Positions 10,274 to 18,362 of a stretch of 64,000 nucleotides of DNA are shown here, piece by piece. The notes below the pieces were generated by a model. That model saw only the letters and a program-made list of their open reading frames with translations. It did no database searches and was not told the origin of the DNA. Both the position numbers and the translations under genes were made by a program. The DNA is taken from positions 62,001-126,000 of the forward strand of contig NZ_JAELVF020000001.1 in assembly GCF_018101125.2 (NCBI RefSeq), given 5' to 3'. Source of the stretch: Streptomyces tardus (lineage in GTDB: Bacteria; Actinomycetota; Actinomycetes; Streptomycetales; Streptomycetaceae). Every line of letters starts with the position of its first letter. Within the stretch, counting starts at the first letter, position 1.

Positions 10274-12703
10274 TCACCCGGGCGGGGCTTGCCGCCCTCC
10301 CGGCGGTTCGTGGCCGAGGCGGGTGAGGACGGGCGGTGCGGCCTCGCCGCGCACCGAGGTCAGCGAGAGCACACCGTGGCCCGGCGGCACCTTGTGCGCC
10401 AGGTCGGAGGCCGACCAACGGGCGCGCTGCTCGGAGCGTACGGTCACCGAGGTCGTCGTGGCCCGTACGCCGGTGAACAGCGAGCGCACACCGCGCAGGG
10501 CGCGCTTGACCAGGCCGCCGGAGAAGTCGGGGTTGTGGGTGTGCTCCTCGGTCTTGACCCAGTCCTCGCCCCAGCCGTGGGCGAAGACCTCGCCGTCCCA
10601 CGTCGTTACGCCCGAGAGCGCGACCTTGCAGCCGACGGTGCCGACCAGGGTGGCGCGCAGACGCTTGGGCACCTCGTCGAGGGTGCGCAGGGTGAGCACT
10701 GCACCCGCGTTGGCGGCCCTCAGCTCGCGCAGTCCGCGGACGGCGTCGGGGGTGATGGCATGGGTGGCGTCGTCCAGGACGAGCACGGCGAACAGCGAGC
10801 GGTCCTGCCGGGCGGTGACGCTCGCGCTGAACTGCGCCAGCACCAGCCGGGTGAGGATGCGGCACGCCTCCGCGTTGCCGCGGTCGGGCAGGTCGATCCG
10901 GACCCGTATCGGGTGCTGGAGGGTGCTGAGCGAGAACGGCGGCGGGCCCTGCCCCGGCGAGCCGTCGCCCGCGCCGAAGAAGCCGTCGAAAGCCGGCCGC
11001 GTCAACAGGCTCACCCGGTCGGCGAGCAGCCGGCCCAGGTCGCCGGCGCGCGCGGCGGAGCGCTCGCGGGAATCCAGCTCGCGCTGCTGGCTGAACTCCC
11101 GCGCGTCGTCGAGAGCTTGGCGCAGCTCGGCGAGCGCGACCGGCGAGTCGTCCAGCAGCTCGCGCAGCTCGCGCACGGTCGGGAATCGGCCGTACGCCGC
11201 CTGGTACGGGCCGAGCAGCTGTGCCAGCGCGCGGGTCGCCTCGCGGGTGTCGCCGAGCTCGGCGCCGAGCAGCGCCTCGGCCAGCAGTCCGGCGGCCTCG
11301 TCGGGCTCGGTGATGCCGGCGTACAGGTCCAGATCGTGGGTGGAGCGGCGGTCGCCGAGGCGCAGGACCACGTCGAAGGCGTCATCGGGGCCCAGGCCCG
11401 CACGCGGGGTGCCGACGGCGACGACCGCCGCCTGCCGACTCAGCGCCTGGAGGCAGAGCGCCTCGACGACGGGTCGCACGATGCGGCCGGTCTTGCCGGA
11501 GCCGGGCGGGCCTACCGCGAGCAGCGAGGTGCCGAGCACCGAGGGATCCAGACCCATGGCGTGGCCCCGGTAGCGATAGGGGTTGCGCTCCTCGTCGGCC
11601 GCCGTGCCGATCCGGACCTGCCCGGTGAGCAGATCGTGCTTGGCGATGCGTGCGGACAGATCGCGGTCGCCGGAGGGGTGGATGTACGCGGCAGCGCCCT
11701 CCCTCAGCACCTCGTCGGCGAATTCGGGGAGCGCGGACGGGCGGGAACGCACGTTGCGCCACTCGCGCTCGATCCGGACGTAGTCCAGATCACCGACCCG
11801 ACCGGCGAACGCCTCGCGCTGGAGCAGGTCGGCGGCGTCCGGATAGCCGGCTGCGCGCAGCTCGGGCCAGTGCTCCAGCTGCGAGGAGGGCGCCCGGTCG
11901 GGCATCGGGGTCCAGGGCTGACCGTCCTTCTTCGCGCCGCTGCGGTTGCGCCACAGGGCGGGCCAGCCGCCGACCAGTGCCGTGAGGACCAGCAGCAGCC
12001 CTCCGGCAAGCAGGTAGTAGACGTTGAAGAAGACCAGTCCGGCGACCGGCTCCATGGTGTGCCAGTCGTCCGGGGTGACCGTCCAGCCCGGTGTGAGCCA
12101 GAACGTCCAGGCACCGGATGCGCACAGCAGCGCGACCAGCACCCCGAACAGCAGGGCCACCACCGCGCGCATGTACGGCTTCGTCCGCGCGAGGGCGGTG
12201 GCCGGCGGGCGGAGTCTGCGCTGCCACTCCCGCGGCGCGAAACGGCGCCAGACCCGCGGCCAGCGGCCGTAGTGGCCGCAGACCGCCGCGAGCAACGTGC
12301 CGAAGAGCACATAGTAGAAGCGCGAGGCGAGATCGAAAGCCGCCACATTGCCGCCGGCCTCGCGCCAGCTCTCCGGGGTGAACCACAGCAGCGGCCAGAG
12401 CCAGGCCTTGATGTAGCCGTTCCAGCACAGCGACCAGAGGAGCATGCCCACCAGCAGCGACAGCAGCGCGGCCCCCAGCAGGTGACGGTCGCCGATCTTC
12501 TCGGGCTCCTCCTCCGGCCTGGCCTCGTACCCCTGGCGCCAGACGCCCGGCTCGGCCACCGGCCTGGGGTCCCGCAGCCAGCGGATCAGCGCGGGAAGCC
12601 GGGTGCCCGGCAACTGCTGCGGCAGCGGCGGTGTCGGCGGCTGCGCGGGCGGTCGCGGTACGGCTTCGCTGCTGTATCCGCTGTAGGAACCGTCCGTGCT
12701 CAT
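10274..12703 (-). CDS. Membrane-anchored TraG/VirD4/FtsK-like ATPase of unknown role
   Basis: This 809-residue protein looks like a type IV coupling-protein (TraG/VirD4) or FtsK-like motor. The first 35 residues are proline-rich. Four likely membrane helices follow, at about 72-98, 128-145, 178-203 and 219-245. After a linker comes a P-loop, GPPGSGKT at 398-405, and a Walker B strand LFAVLVLDD at about 637-645. The stretch just after Walker B (GLRELRAANAGAVLTLRTL) resembles the C-terminal lobe of coupling proteins. No relaxase, mating-pair or transfer gene is nearby, so this is not an obvious conjugative element. It is divergent from gabT across 413 bases. As far as I recall it is a conserved chromosomal gene in Streptomyces next to gabT, annotated only as an ATP/GTP-binding protein. 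The start ATG has only a weak G-rich site upstream. Confidence 0.8.
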   Translation of the reverse strand: MSTDGSYSGYSSEAVPRPPAQPPTPPLPQQLPGTRLPALIRWLRDPRPVAEPGVWRQGYEARPEEEPEKIGDRHLLGAALLSLLVGMLLWSLCWNGYIKAWLWPLLWFTPESWREAGGNVAAFDLASRFYYVLFGTLLAAVCGHYGRWPRVWRRFAPREWQRRLRPPATALARTKPYMRAVVALLFGVLVALLCASGAWTFWLTPGWTVTPDDWHTMEPVAGLVFFNVYYLLAGGLLLVLTALVGGWPALWRNRSGAKKDGQPWTPMPDRAPSSQLEHWPELRAAGYPDAADLLQREAFAGRVGDLDYVRIEREWRNVRSRPSALPEFADEVLREGAAAYIHPSGDRDLSARIAKHDLLTGQVRIGTAADEERNPYRYRGHAMGLDPSVLGTSLLAVGPPGSGKTGRIVRPVVEALCLQALSRQAAVVAVGTPRAGLGPDDAFDVVLRLGDRRSTHDLDLYAGITEPDEAAGLLAEALLGAELGDTREATRALAQLLGPYQAAYGRFPTVRELRELLDDSPVALAELRQALDDAREFSQQRELDSRERSAARAGDLGRLLADRVSLLTRPAFDGFFGAGDGSPGQGPPPFSLSTLQHPIRVRIDLPDRGNAEACRILTRLVLAQFSASVTARQDRSLFAVLVLDDATHAITPDAVRGLRELRAANAGAVLTLRTLDEVPKRLRATLVGTVGCKVALSGVTTWDGEVFAHGWGEDWVKTEEHTHNPDFSGGLVKRALRGVRSLFTGVRATTTSVTVRSEQRARWSASDLAHKVPPGHGVLSLTSVRGEAAPPVLTRLGHEPPGGRQAPPG

Positions 12704-12876
12704 ATGGCGCCCTGCCCCCTGACCGACCTGCGGGTGCGTACCCGCTGTGTGAAGTGTGCGGCGGTCCCAATGTAGAGGAGGGGAAGGGGTGTTGGGCCCG
12801 GGACGGGTACCGGCGCACAGCCCCGTGCGCCCCGATGCGCGAGCGCGGGAGAGCCCGGCCGGGCGTTCTGGGCCTC

Positions 12877-12937
12877 ACACTTTCGGGTGGAGCGGGCGCA
12901 CGGCTTCGAACGGTCCTGCTCGTACACGTTCGGGTGG
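12877..12937. repeat. Paired 14-bp direct repeats between the ATPase gene and gabT
   Basis: ACACTTTCGGGTGG (12877-12890) and ACACGTTCGGGTGG (12924-12937) differ at one base and are 47 bp apart, which is 4.5 helical turns. They sit in the 413-base divergent gap. The second copy extends to a 20-mer seen again, with two changes, at 8139-8158. They could be regulator sites; nothing else is recognised in this gap. Confidence 0.5.
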
Positions 12938-13116
12938 CACTCGCCGGACGCGAACTCGCGTACGGGCCGATGGTCGGTGCGCGAGGGCGGCGACGCCACT
13001 GTCCGTCCCGGCCAACACGACACGGGCACTTCTCCAGGGCGGTGCATGTCTCGCCCCTCGCGCTGCCCCTAGCCTGCGAGGAGCGAGCAGCACCAGCCCG
13101 ACCCTAGGAGTGCGCG

Positions 13117-14481
13117 ATGACCTCCCCTTCGACCTCGTCCCCGAGCCCCCACGCCCTGCCCCAGGAGCGGCGGGTCGTCACCGCGATCCCCGGCCCCAAG
13201 TCGCAGGAACTGGCCGCGCGCAAGCAGAAGTACGTCGCCAACGGCGTCGGCAACGTCCTGCCGATCTACGTCAAGCGCGCCTGCGGCGGTGTCGTCGAGG
13301 ACGTGGACGGCAACTCGCTGATCGACTTCGGTTCCGGCATCGCGGTCACCTCGGTGGGCAACAGCGCCGAGGCCGTGGTGCGCCGGGCGAGCGCGCAGCT
13401 TGCGGACTTCACCCACACCTGCTTCATGGTCACCCCCTACGAGGGGTACGTGGAGGTCGCCGAGCAGCTCGCCGAGCTGACGCCGGGCGACCACGACAAG
13501 AAGAGCGCGCTCTTCAACTCCGGGGCGGAGGCGGTGGAGAACGCCGTCAAGATCGCCCGGTCCTACACCAAGCGCCAGGCGGTGGTGGTCTTCGACCACG
13601 GCTACCACGGACGCACCAACCTGACCATGGCGCTCACCAGCAAGAACATGCCGTACAAGCACAGCTTCGGCCCGTTCGCGCCCGAGGTCTACCGGGTGCC
13701 GGTCGCCTACCCGTACCGCTGGCTGACGGGTCCGGAGAACTGCGCGGAGGAGGCCGCGGCACAGGCCATCGACCAGATCAGCAAGCAGGTCGGCGCCGAG
13801 AACGTCGCCGCGATCATCATCGAACCGCTGCTGGGCGAGGGCGGGTTCATCGAGCCGGCGAACGGATTCCTGCCGCGAATCGCCGAGTTCGCCAAGGACA
13901 ACGGCATCGTCTTCGTCGCCGACGAGATCCAGTCGGGCTTCTGCCGCACCGGCCAGTGGTTCGCCTGTGAGGACGAGGGCGTCGTGCCGGACCTCATCAC
14001 CACCGCCAAGGGCATCGCCGGCGGCCTCCCGCTGGCCGCGGTGACCGGCCGCGCCGAGATGATGGACGCGGCACACGCCGGCGGTCTCGGCGGCACCTAC
14101 GGCGGCAACCCGGTCGCCTGCGCCGCCGCCCTCGGCGCCATCGAGACGATGCGCGAGCTGGACCTCAACTCCCGGGCCAAGCGCATCGAGGAGGTCATGA
14201 AGCCGCGTCTCCACAAGCTCGCCGAGCAGTACCAGGTGATCGGCGATGTGCGCGGACGCGGCGCGATGATCGCGATCGAGCTGGTCAAGCCCGGCACCAA
14301 GGACCCCTCGCCCGAGGCGACCGCCGCCGTGGCCAAGGCCTGCCACGAGAACGGCCTGCTCGTCCTGACCACCGGCACGTACGGCAACGTGGTCCGCTTC
14401 CTGCCGCCGCTGGTCATCGGCGAGGACCTGCTGAACGAGGGACTGGACATCCTGGAGAACGCCCTCGCATCGGTGGGCTGA
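13117..14481 (+). CDS. gabT: 4-aminobutyrate aminotransferase
   Basis: GabT is a class III PLP aminotransferase (454 residues) that transfers the amino group of 4-aminobutyrate to 2-oxoglutarate, giving succinic semialdehyde and glutamate. Family marks include FNSGAEAVENAVKIARS in the cofactor region, DHGYHGRTN, the DEIQSGF aspartate that binds the PLP ring, and the Schiff-base lysine in TTAKGIAGGLPLAAV. The ATG has AGGAG seven bases upstream. The length and full domain match the family. The product would be handed to a succinate-semialdehyde dehydrogenase, for which the dehydrogenases on either side are candidates. A perfect hairpin follows the stop. Confidence 0.95.
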   Translation: MTSPSTSSPSPHALPQERRVVTAIPGPKSQELAARKQKYVANGVGNVLPIYVKRACGGVVEDVDGNSLIDFGSGIAVTSVGNSAEAVVRRASAQLADFTHTCFMVTPYEGYVEVAEQLAELTPGDHDKKSALFNSGAEAVENAVKIARSYTKRQAVVVFDHGYHGRTNLTMALTSKNMPYKHSFGPFAPEVYRVPVAYPYRWLTGPENCAEEAAAQAIDQISKQVGAENVAAIIIEPLLGEGGFIEPANGFLPRIAEFAKDNGIVFVADEIQSGFCRTGQWFACEDEGVVPDLITTAKGIAGGLPLAAVTGRAEMMDAAHAGGLGGTYGGNPVACAAALGAIETMRELDLNSRAKRIEEVMKPRLHKLAEQYQVIGDVRGRGAMIAIELVKPGTKDPSPEATAAVAKACHENGLLVLTTGTYGNVVRFLPPLVIGEDLLNEGLDILENALASVG

Positions 14482-14486
14482 TCCAC

Positions 14487-14516
14487 CCCCGTCCGGGTCG
14501 CCAGGCCCGGACGGGG
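14487..14516 (+). terminator. 11-bp perfect hairpin after gabT
   Basis: CCCCGTCCGGG pairs with CCCGGACGGGG around an eight-base loop, starting five bases after the gabT stop. It is a strong GC hairpin without a U-tract. Confidence 0.8.
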
Positions 14517-14580
14517 CCCGTTCGCGGTGGGACCCGTACGCGGTAGGACCCGTTCGCGGTGGGGCCCGTACGCCGGACGG
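14517..14580. repeat. Four tandem 16-bp repeats behind the gabT hairpin
   Basis: Four head-to-tail units start CCCGTTCGCGGTGGGA, then CCCGTACGCGGTAGGA, CCCGTTCGCGGTGGGG and a diverged CCCGTACGCCGGACGG. TT and TA alternate, so the true period may be 32 bp. The rest of the gap to 14879 holds no clear gene; a frame of about 54 codons ending at 14880 is low-complexity. Confidence 0.75.
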
Positions 14581-14879
14581 CCTCCGTCCAGGCGCACCCG
14601 GCCCTCGGCGCGGGGCCGGCGACCGACTGTTGTCGGCCCCGCGCCGCCGTTCCCGGGCAGCGGGCCACCGCACCGGACGGGCCACCGCACCGGACAGCCG
14701 ACTAACGTGTGCCGGATGTCCAGCTCACCCCCGGCGGTACGCCGCGCGACGCTGCCGCGCTCACGCCTCGGCCCTCGAACCCGTGCCTCCGCGCGCCCGG
14801 TCCGGGAGCCGCTCGCCGGGCGCCTCGCCCCCGTCCCGCTCGTCCCGCTCTCCGCGGATCCCGCGCCCGGCACGCGGTG

Positions 14880-15572
14880 ATGCCCCGCCCCGGACGGGCG
14901 CAGGAGCCGGTGCGGCGGCCCCCCACGTTCCTCCTCCCGCTGCTCTCGGTGCTCCTCTTCGCCCTGACCGCTTGGCAGTTGGCGGTCGACGGGCCGCTGC
15001 GCACCTTCGACGAGTCGCTCTCCCGCCAGTACCGACAGCAGGTCCCGGTGACCGACGGGCCGGCCGAACTCGCCGCGGATCTCGGCAACATCGAGGTGGC
15101 ACTACCGGTCCTCGCCGTCGCGATGTGCCTGGCGCTGCTGCGGAGGCGGGCGGGCGCGGCGGTTGCCGGTTGCGCCCTGGCGATGGCCTGTGTACCGCTG
15201 CTGGTGGGCCCGTTGAAGCTGCTCTTCGACCGGCCGGGGCCGCTCGGCGGCAGCGGCTTCTTCCCCTCCGGGCACACCGCCACCGCGGTGGTCGCCTACG
15301 GCGGCGCGGCGCTGCTGCTGGGGGCGCCGCTGCGTCGTCGAGGCGCGCGGTGGTGCGCCTCGGTCGCGGCGCTCGCACTGGTGGCGGCCACCGGAACCGG
15401 GCTGGTCGTACGGGGGTACCACTGGCCACTGGACGTGGTCGCCAGCTGCGCGCTCGGCGGGCTGCTGCTGTGGGCGGCAGCCCTCAGCGACCGCTGGACG
15501 GCACACCTCAGCCGCCGATCGGACCGCCGGCGGCCTCGTGCATTGCCAGCTCCAGGGCCACCGGATCGGTGA
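14880..15572 (+). CDS. PAP2-family membrane phosphatase
   Basis: This is a membrane phosphatase of the PAP2 superfamily (lipid or isoprenyl pyrophosphate phosphatase), about 230 residues with five or six membrane helices. The three signature blocks are present: KLLFDRPGP, FPSGHTATA with the catalytic histidine, and RGYHWPLDVVA with the second histidine and aspartate. The ATG at 14880 is preferred because hydrophobic sequence starts soon after; a GTG at 14709 in the same frame would add 57 basic, proline-rich residues. Ribosome sites are weak for both. The last 65 bases run over the 3' end of the opposing prim-pol-like gene, so the basic C-terminal tail may be dispensable. Dephosphorylation of undecaprenyl pyrophosphate is possible but not shown. 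Confidence 0.85.
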   Translation: MPRPGRAQEPVRRPPTFLLPLLSVLLFALTAWQLAVDGPLRTFDESLSRQYRQQVPVTDGPAELAADLGNIEVALPVLAVAMCLALLRRRAGAAVAGCALAMACVPLLVGPLKLLFDRPGPLGGSGFFPSGHTATAVVAYGGAALLLGAPLRRRGARWCASVAALALVAATGTGLVVRGYHWPLDVVASCALGGLLLWAAALSDRWTAHLSRRSDRRRPRALPAPGPPDR

Positions 15573-15960
15573 GCCTTCCGCTGCCGTCCGGCGGCACCAG
15601 CCAGCGGACCCCTCCGGTGCGGCGGCCCGGATAGGGCACCACGATCCAGGACCCGCGTCCCGCGGCCCGCACTCCGGTGCCGACCCAGCGGTCCGCGGTG
15701 CCGGGCGGGACGAAGAAGCCGGTGCGCGACTGCCCGAAGTCGCCCAGCACCGGCCCCGGTTGCTCGGCGAAGCGGCGGAGCGCGGTCAGGGTGGGGCAAC
15801 CGAGTGTGCCGGTGAGGATCAGCACGTCCCATCTGCGCCCGGCCGGCAGCAGCGTCACGGCGAGCGGGTTGCTCTCCCACTCCTGCCTGCAGACCACCGG
15901 ATCCGGGGCGGCTGCCGCCAGCCACTCCACCGCTGCTTTCGCCCCCGCGTCGCCGTTCAT
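15508..15960 (-). CDS. Small prim-pol-like protein, possibly degenerate
   Basis: This 150-residue cytoplasmic protein is not a named family to me, but its core aligns by eye with the bifunctional DNA primase/polymerase-like protein at 57412. The pattern LLPxGxxxDVLxL, then GPVLGDFGQSRTGFFVPPGTA, then a GxGxxxVxPP-type strand and VRWLVPPDG occurs in both in the same order. It lacks the N-terminal part and the cysteine cluster of that relative. The ATG at 15960 starts MNGDAGAKAAVEWL. The 3' end overlaps the convergent phosphatase gene by 65 bases. Polymerase activity is not claimed; it may be a degenerate regulator of this fold. Confidence 0.65.
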   Translation of the reverse strand: MNGDAGAKAAVEWLAAAAPDPVVCRQEWESNPLAVTLLPAGRRWDVLILTGTLGCPTLTALRRFAEQPGPVLGDFGQSRTGFFVPPGTADRWVGTGVRAAGRGSWIVVPYPGRRTGGVRWLVPPDGSGRLTDPVALELAMHEAAGGPIGG

Positions 15961-16171
15961 CGCTTGCTGCCTTCCCTCGGCGCTGCCCACGGTCCGGGCA
16001 GGTTGTCCAAGGGGAGAGCGACGGGGGCACGAGTTATTACGCGGGTTCGGGGAACGAGTTTGTTCCTGGCTCGATGCACCCCGCACGGGGCACCGGGCCG
16101 GGCACGGATCAGCCCGCCGCCCGGCCTCGAATATGTCGTGTGAATCCCTCTGGATCAGGAGGAGGCGTCTC

Positions 16172-16492
16172 GTGCGTGCAGTACGGGCGGAGGGGTCTCC
16201 CGCGGAGCGGCGGCGACTGACGGCCGCGTGGCGGATGCGCGTGCAGGGCGTCGCGAGCCCGGCGAAGATCCGAGCGACGTCCCTGCCAGGTACACCTAGG
16301 TGTTGGACACCGCGATCAGCACGACCACCAGCAGGAGCCAGGAGATCGCGGTGGTCACGATGCCGAGGACGAATCCCGCGGTCGCCAGACCGGAACCGTC
16401 GGGGCGGCCGGCACCGTCGGCCCGTGCGCGTGCGATCTGCCGTCTGGCCGAAATACCCAGCCCGAGCGCGATCGGGCCGAGCACGAGACTGA
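16172..16492 (+). CDS. Possible small gene or 5' gene remnant with a strong ribosome site
   Basis: A GTG follows an exceptionally good AGGAGGAGG site six bases upstream and opens MRAVRAEGSPAERRRLTAAW, then RMRVQGVASPAKIRA. The first 40 or so codons have the G/C-rich third positions of a real gene. After about 16290 the frame runs antisense to the DUF4190 gene and loses this bias. A broken gene whose 5' end survives, or a short peptide with a meaningless tail, are both possible. I recognise no family. Confidence 0.3.
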   Translation: MRAVRAEGSPAERRRLTAAWRMRVQGVASPAKIRATSLPGTPRCWTPRSARPPAGARRSRWSRCRGRIPRSPDRNRRGGRHRRPVRVRSAVWPKYPARARSGRARD

Positions 16493-16841
16493 GCACCAGC
16501 CCGTACACCGTCAGCGCCAGCACGCCGGAGATGATGCCAACGACCATCGCCGCGGTACCGACTCCGCCGGTGCGCGGGGGCGGGCCGGCCCAGCCCGGGC
16601 CCCCGTGGCCCGCCGGCGCCGGCCACGGGTGGTGGGCGGCGGGCCCGGGCTGCGCGTACCCGGCCTGCGGATACCCGCCCTGCCCGGGCGGCGGTCCGTC
16701 GCCCGCGAGCGTCGGCTGCTCCGCGAGAGAGGCGCCGCCGGGCTTGTCCAGCCGTACCGGTCGCTGCTTCGCCTGCGGTGCGTCCGGTCGGCCGGACTGC
16801 TCCGGCTGCGCGTCCGGCTCGTGCTCGTGCTCGTGCGTCAT
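16296..16841 (-). CDS. DUF4190 small membrane protein
   Basis: This 181-residue protein has a histidine- and glutamate-rich start (THEHEHEPD), a proline/glycine/tyrosine-rich cytoplasmic stretch up to about residue 95, and two hydrophobic helices near the C-terminus (GTAAMVVGIISGVLALTVYG and LATAGFVLGIVTTAISWLLL), separated by a basic loop. This is the DUF4190 arrangement common in actinomycetes; function is unknown. The ATG at 16841 has GGGAGG six bases upstream and is preferred to an upstream in-frame start. The protein probably sits in the cell membrane with its disordered tail inside. Confidence 0.8.
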   Translation of the reverse strand: MTHEHEHEPDAQPEQSGRPDAPQAKQRPVRLDKPGGASLAEQPTLAGDGPPPGQGGYPQAGYAQPGPAAHHPWPAPAGHGGPGWAGPPPRTGGVGTAAMVVGIISGVLALTVYGLVLSLVLGPIALGLGISARRQIARARADGAGRPDGSGLATAGFVLGIVTTAISWLLLVVVLIAVSNT

Positions 16842-17050
16842 GGTGCCCCTCCCGCTAGCGCTGCTGTTCCATCGTAGGGGGTGAGGTGCGGCCGGGCCGT
16901 CGCCCACCTGGGGCGATACCGGCCACTCCGGGCGGACGCACAGTCAGGCGTCGGTCAACGCCCCGGCCCCGGGCCACCGCCCCTCGGCCGAGCGTCTCCC
17001 CCGCGCAGCCGCCGCCTACGATGTGGGATCTGCCGAGGGAGGGCACTTCG

Positions 17051-18118
17051 TTGACCGCACACACCGACACCACCGACCGGGCCGGCCGGGGCGACCGCCG
17101 CGATCTGACCGCGTTCATCGCCGGGCTGCCGAAGGCCGAGTTGCACGTCCACCACGTGGGCTCCGCCTCGCCGCGCATCGTCGCCGAACTGGCCGCCAGG
17201 CACCCCGAGTCGAAGGTCCCGGCCGACGCGGAGGCGCTGGGGGACTACTTCACCTTCCGCGACTTCGCCCACTTCATCGACGTCTACCTCTCCGTCGTCG
17301 ACCTCATCAAGGACGAGGAGGACGTACGCCTGCTCACCTACGAGGTGGCCAGGGACATGGCGGCGCAGAACATCCGCTACGCCGAGCTGACCGTCACCCC
17401 CTTCAGCTCGACCCGGCGCGGTATCGCCCCGCAGGCGTTCATGGAGGCGATAGAGGACGCACGGGCGGCAGCGGCCCGCGAGTTCGGGCTCTCGCTGCGC
17501 TGGTGCTTCGACATCCCGGGCGAGGCCGGGCTGGAGGCCGCGGAGGAGACCGTACGGCTGGCGTGCGAGCACCGGCCCGAGGGGCTGGTCTCCTTCGGCC
17601 TCGGCGGACCGGAGATCGGCGTACCGCGACCGCAGTTCAAGCCGTACTTCGACCGGGCCATCGCCGCGGGGCTGCACAGCGTGCCGCACGCCGGTGAGAC
17701 CACCGGGCCGGCGACCGTGTGGGACGCGCTGACCGTGCTGCGGGCCGAGCGCATCGGCCACGGTACGAGCTCCGCGCAGGATCCGGCGCTGCTGGCCCAT
17801 CTCGCCGAGCACCGCATCCCGTTGGAGGTCTGCCCCACCTCCAACGTGGCCACCAGGGCGGTGCCCGATCTCGTCCACCACCCGCTGCGCAGCATGGTGG
17901 ACGCCGGCGTGCTGGTGACGATCAACTCCGACGATCCGCCGATGTTCGGCACCGACCTGTGCACCGAGTACGCCATCGCCGCGCGGCTGCTGGAGCTGGA
18001 CGCGGCCGGGGTGGCGGACCTCGCCCGCAACGCGGTGACCGCCTCGTTCATGGAGCGGGACGAGGCGAAGCGGCTCAACGCCGAGATCGACGCCCACCTC
18101 GCCGCGCACGACGGCTGA
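17051..18118 (+). CDS. Adenosine deaminase-family enzyme, probably aminodeoxyfutalosine deaminase
   Basis: This is a zinc amidohydrolase of the adenosine deaminase family, 355 residues. Metal and catalytic residues are visible in ELHVHHVGSASPR, in HAGETTGP, in EVCPTSNV and in the NSDDPPMF aspartates. The HVHHVG form, rather than the HVHLEG of ordinary adenosine deaminases, matches my memory of the Streptomyces protein SCO5662, reported to deaminate 6-aminodeoxyfutalosine in the futalosine route to menaquinone; adenosine remains an alternative. The TTG at 17051 is chosen because GAGGGAGGG precedes it at good spacing. An ATG at 17021 is in frame but overlaps what looks like a -10 element (TACGAT). 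A 19-bp hairpin ends the gene. Confidence 0.85.
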   Translation: MTAHTDTTDRAGRGDRRDLTAFIAGLPKAELHVHHVGSASPRIVAELAARHPESKVPADAEALGDYFTFRDFAHFIDVYLSVVDLIKDEEDVRLLTYEVARDMAAQNIRYAELTVTPFSSTRRGIAPQAFMEAIEDARAAAAREFGLSLRWCFDIPGEAGLEAAEETVRLACEHRPEGLVSFGLGGPEIGVPRPQFKPYFDRAIAAGLHSVPHAGETTGPATVWDALTVLRAERIGHGTSSAQDPALLAHLAEHRIPLEVCPTSNVATRAVPDLVHHPLRSMVDAGVLVTINSDDPPMFGTDLCTEYAIAARLLELDAAGVADLARNAVTASFMERDEAKRLNAEIDAHLAAHDG

Positions 18119-18277
18119 ACCGCGCGGACGGCGGGCCCTCTCGGAGGCCGGCGCCCCGAGCTCGGAACGTCGGCGCACCGGGCCGAGGACCGCCGGCGCA
18201 CCAACGGCACGCGCACCGACGCCGGTTCAGCGGTCGACGAGTGCCCGTCGCCCGTCGCCGGGTCTTCCCCCGAAACG

Positions 18278-18318
18278 CGGAGGCGCACCGGACACCCGAG
18301 GTGTCCGGTGCGCCTCCG
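18278..18318. terminator. 19-bp perfect hairpin between convergent genes
   Basis: The arms 18278-18296 and 18300-18318 match perfectly around a three-base CGA loop, between the deaminase and the aldehyde dehydrogenase that face each other. It probably serves both strands. Confidence 0.85.
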
Positions 18319-18362
18319 TCGGGTCACGGCGCGGACGTCGACAACGCTCGTAATCACTACAG

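Noticed and set aside
10274..12703. TraG-like ATPase as proof of an integrated conjugative element
   Set aside because: No integrase, relaxase, tRNA attachment site or replication gene is visible, and both flanks are ordinary core genes.
14527..14880. Small plus-strand frame ending at the PAP2 start
   Set aside because: Its first part lies in the 16-bp repeats and the remainder is low-complexity arginine/proline; the PAP2 start at 14880 does not need it.
16051..16066. GGAAC-n6-GTTCC palindrome resembling an SOS box
   Set aside because: The actinobacterial LexA box needs GAAC-n4-GTTC with fixed flanks; the spacer here is six, and the neighbouring gene has no SOS link.
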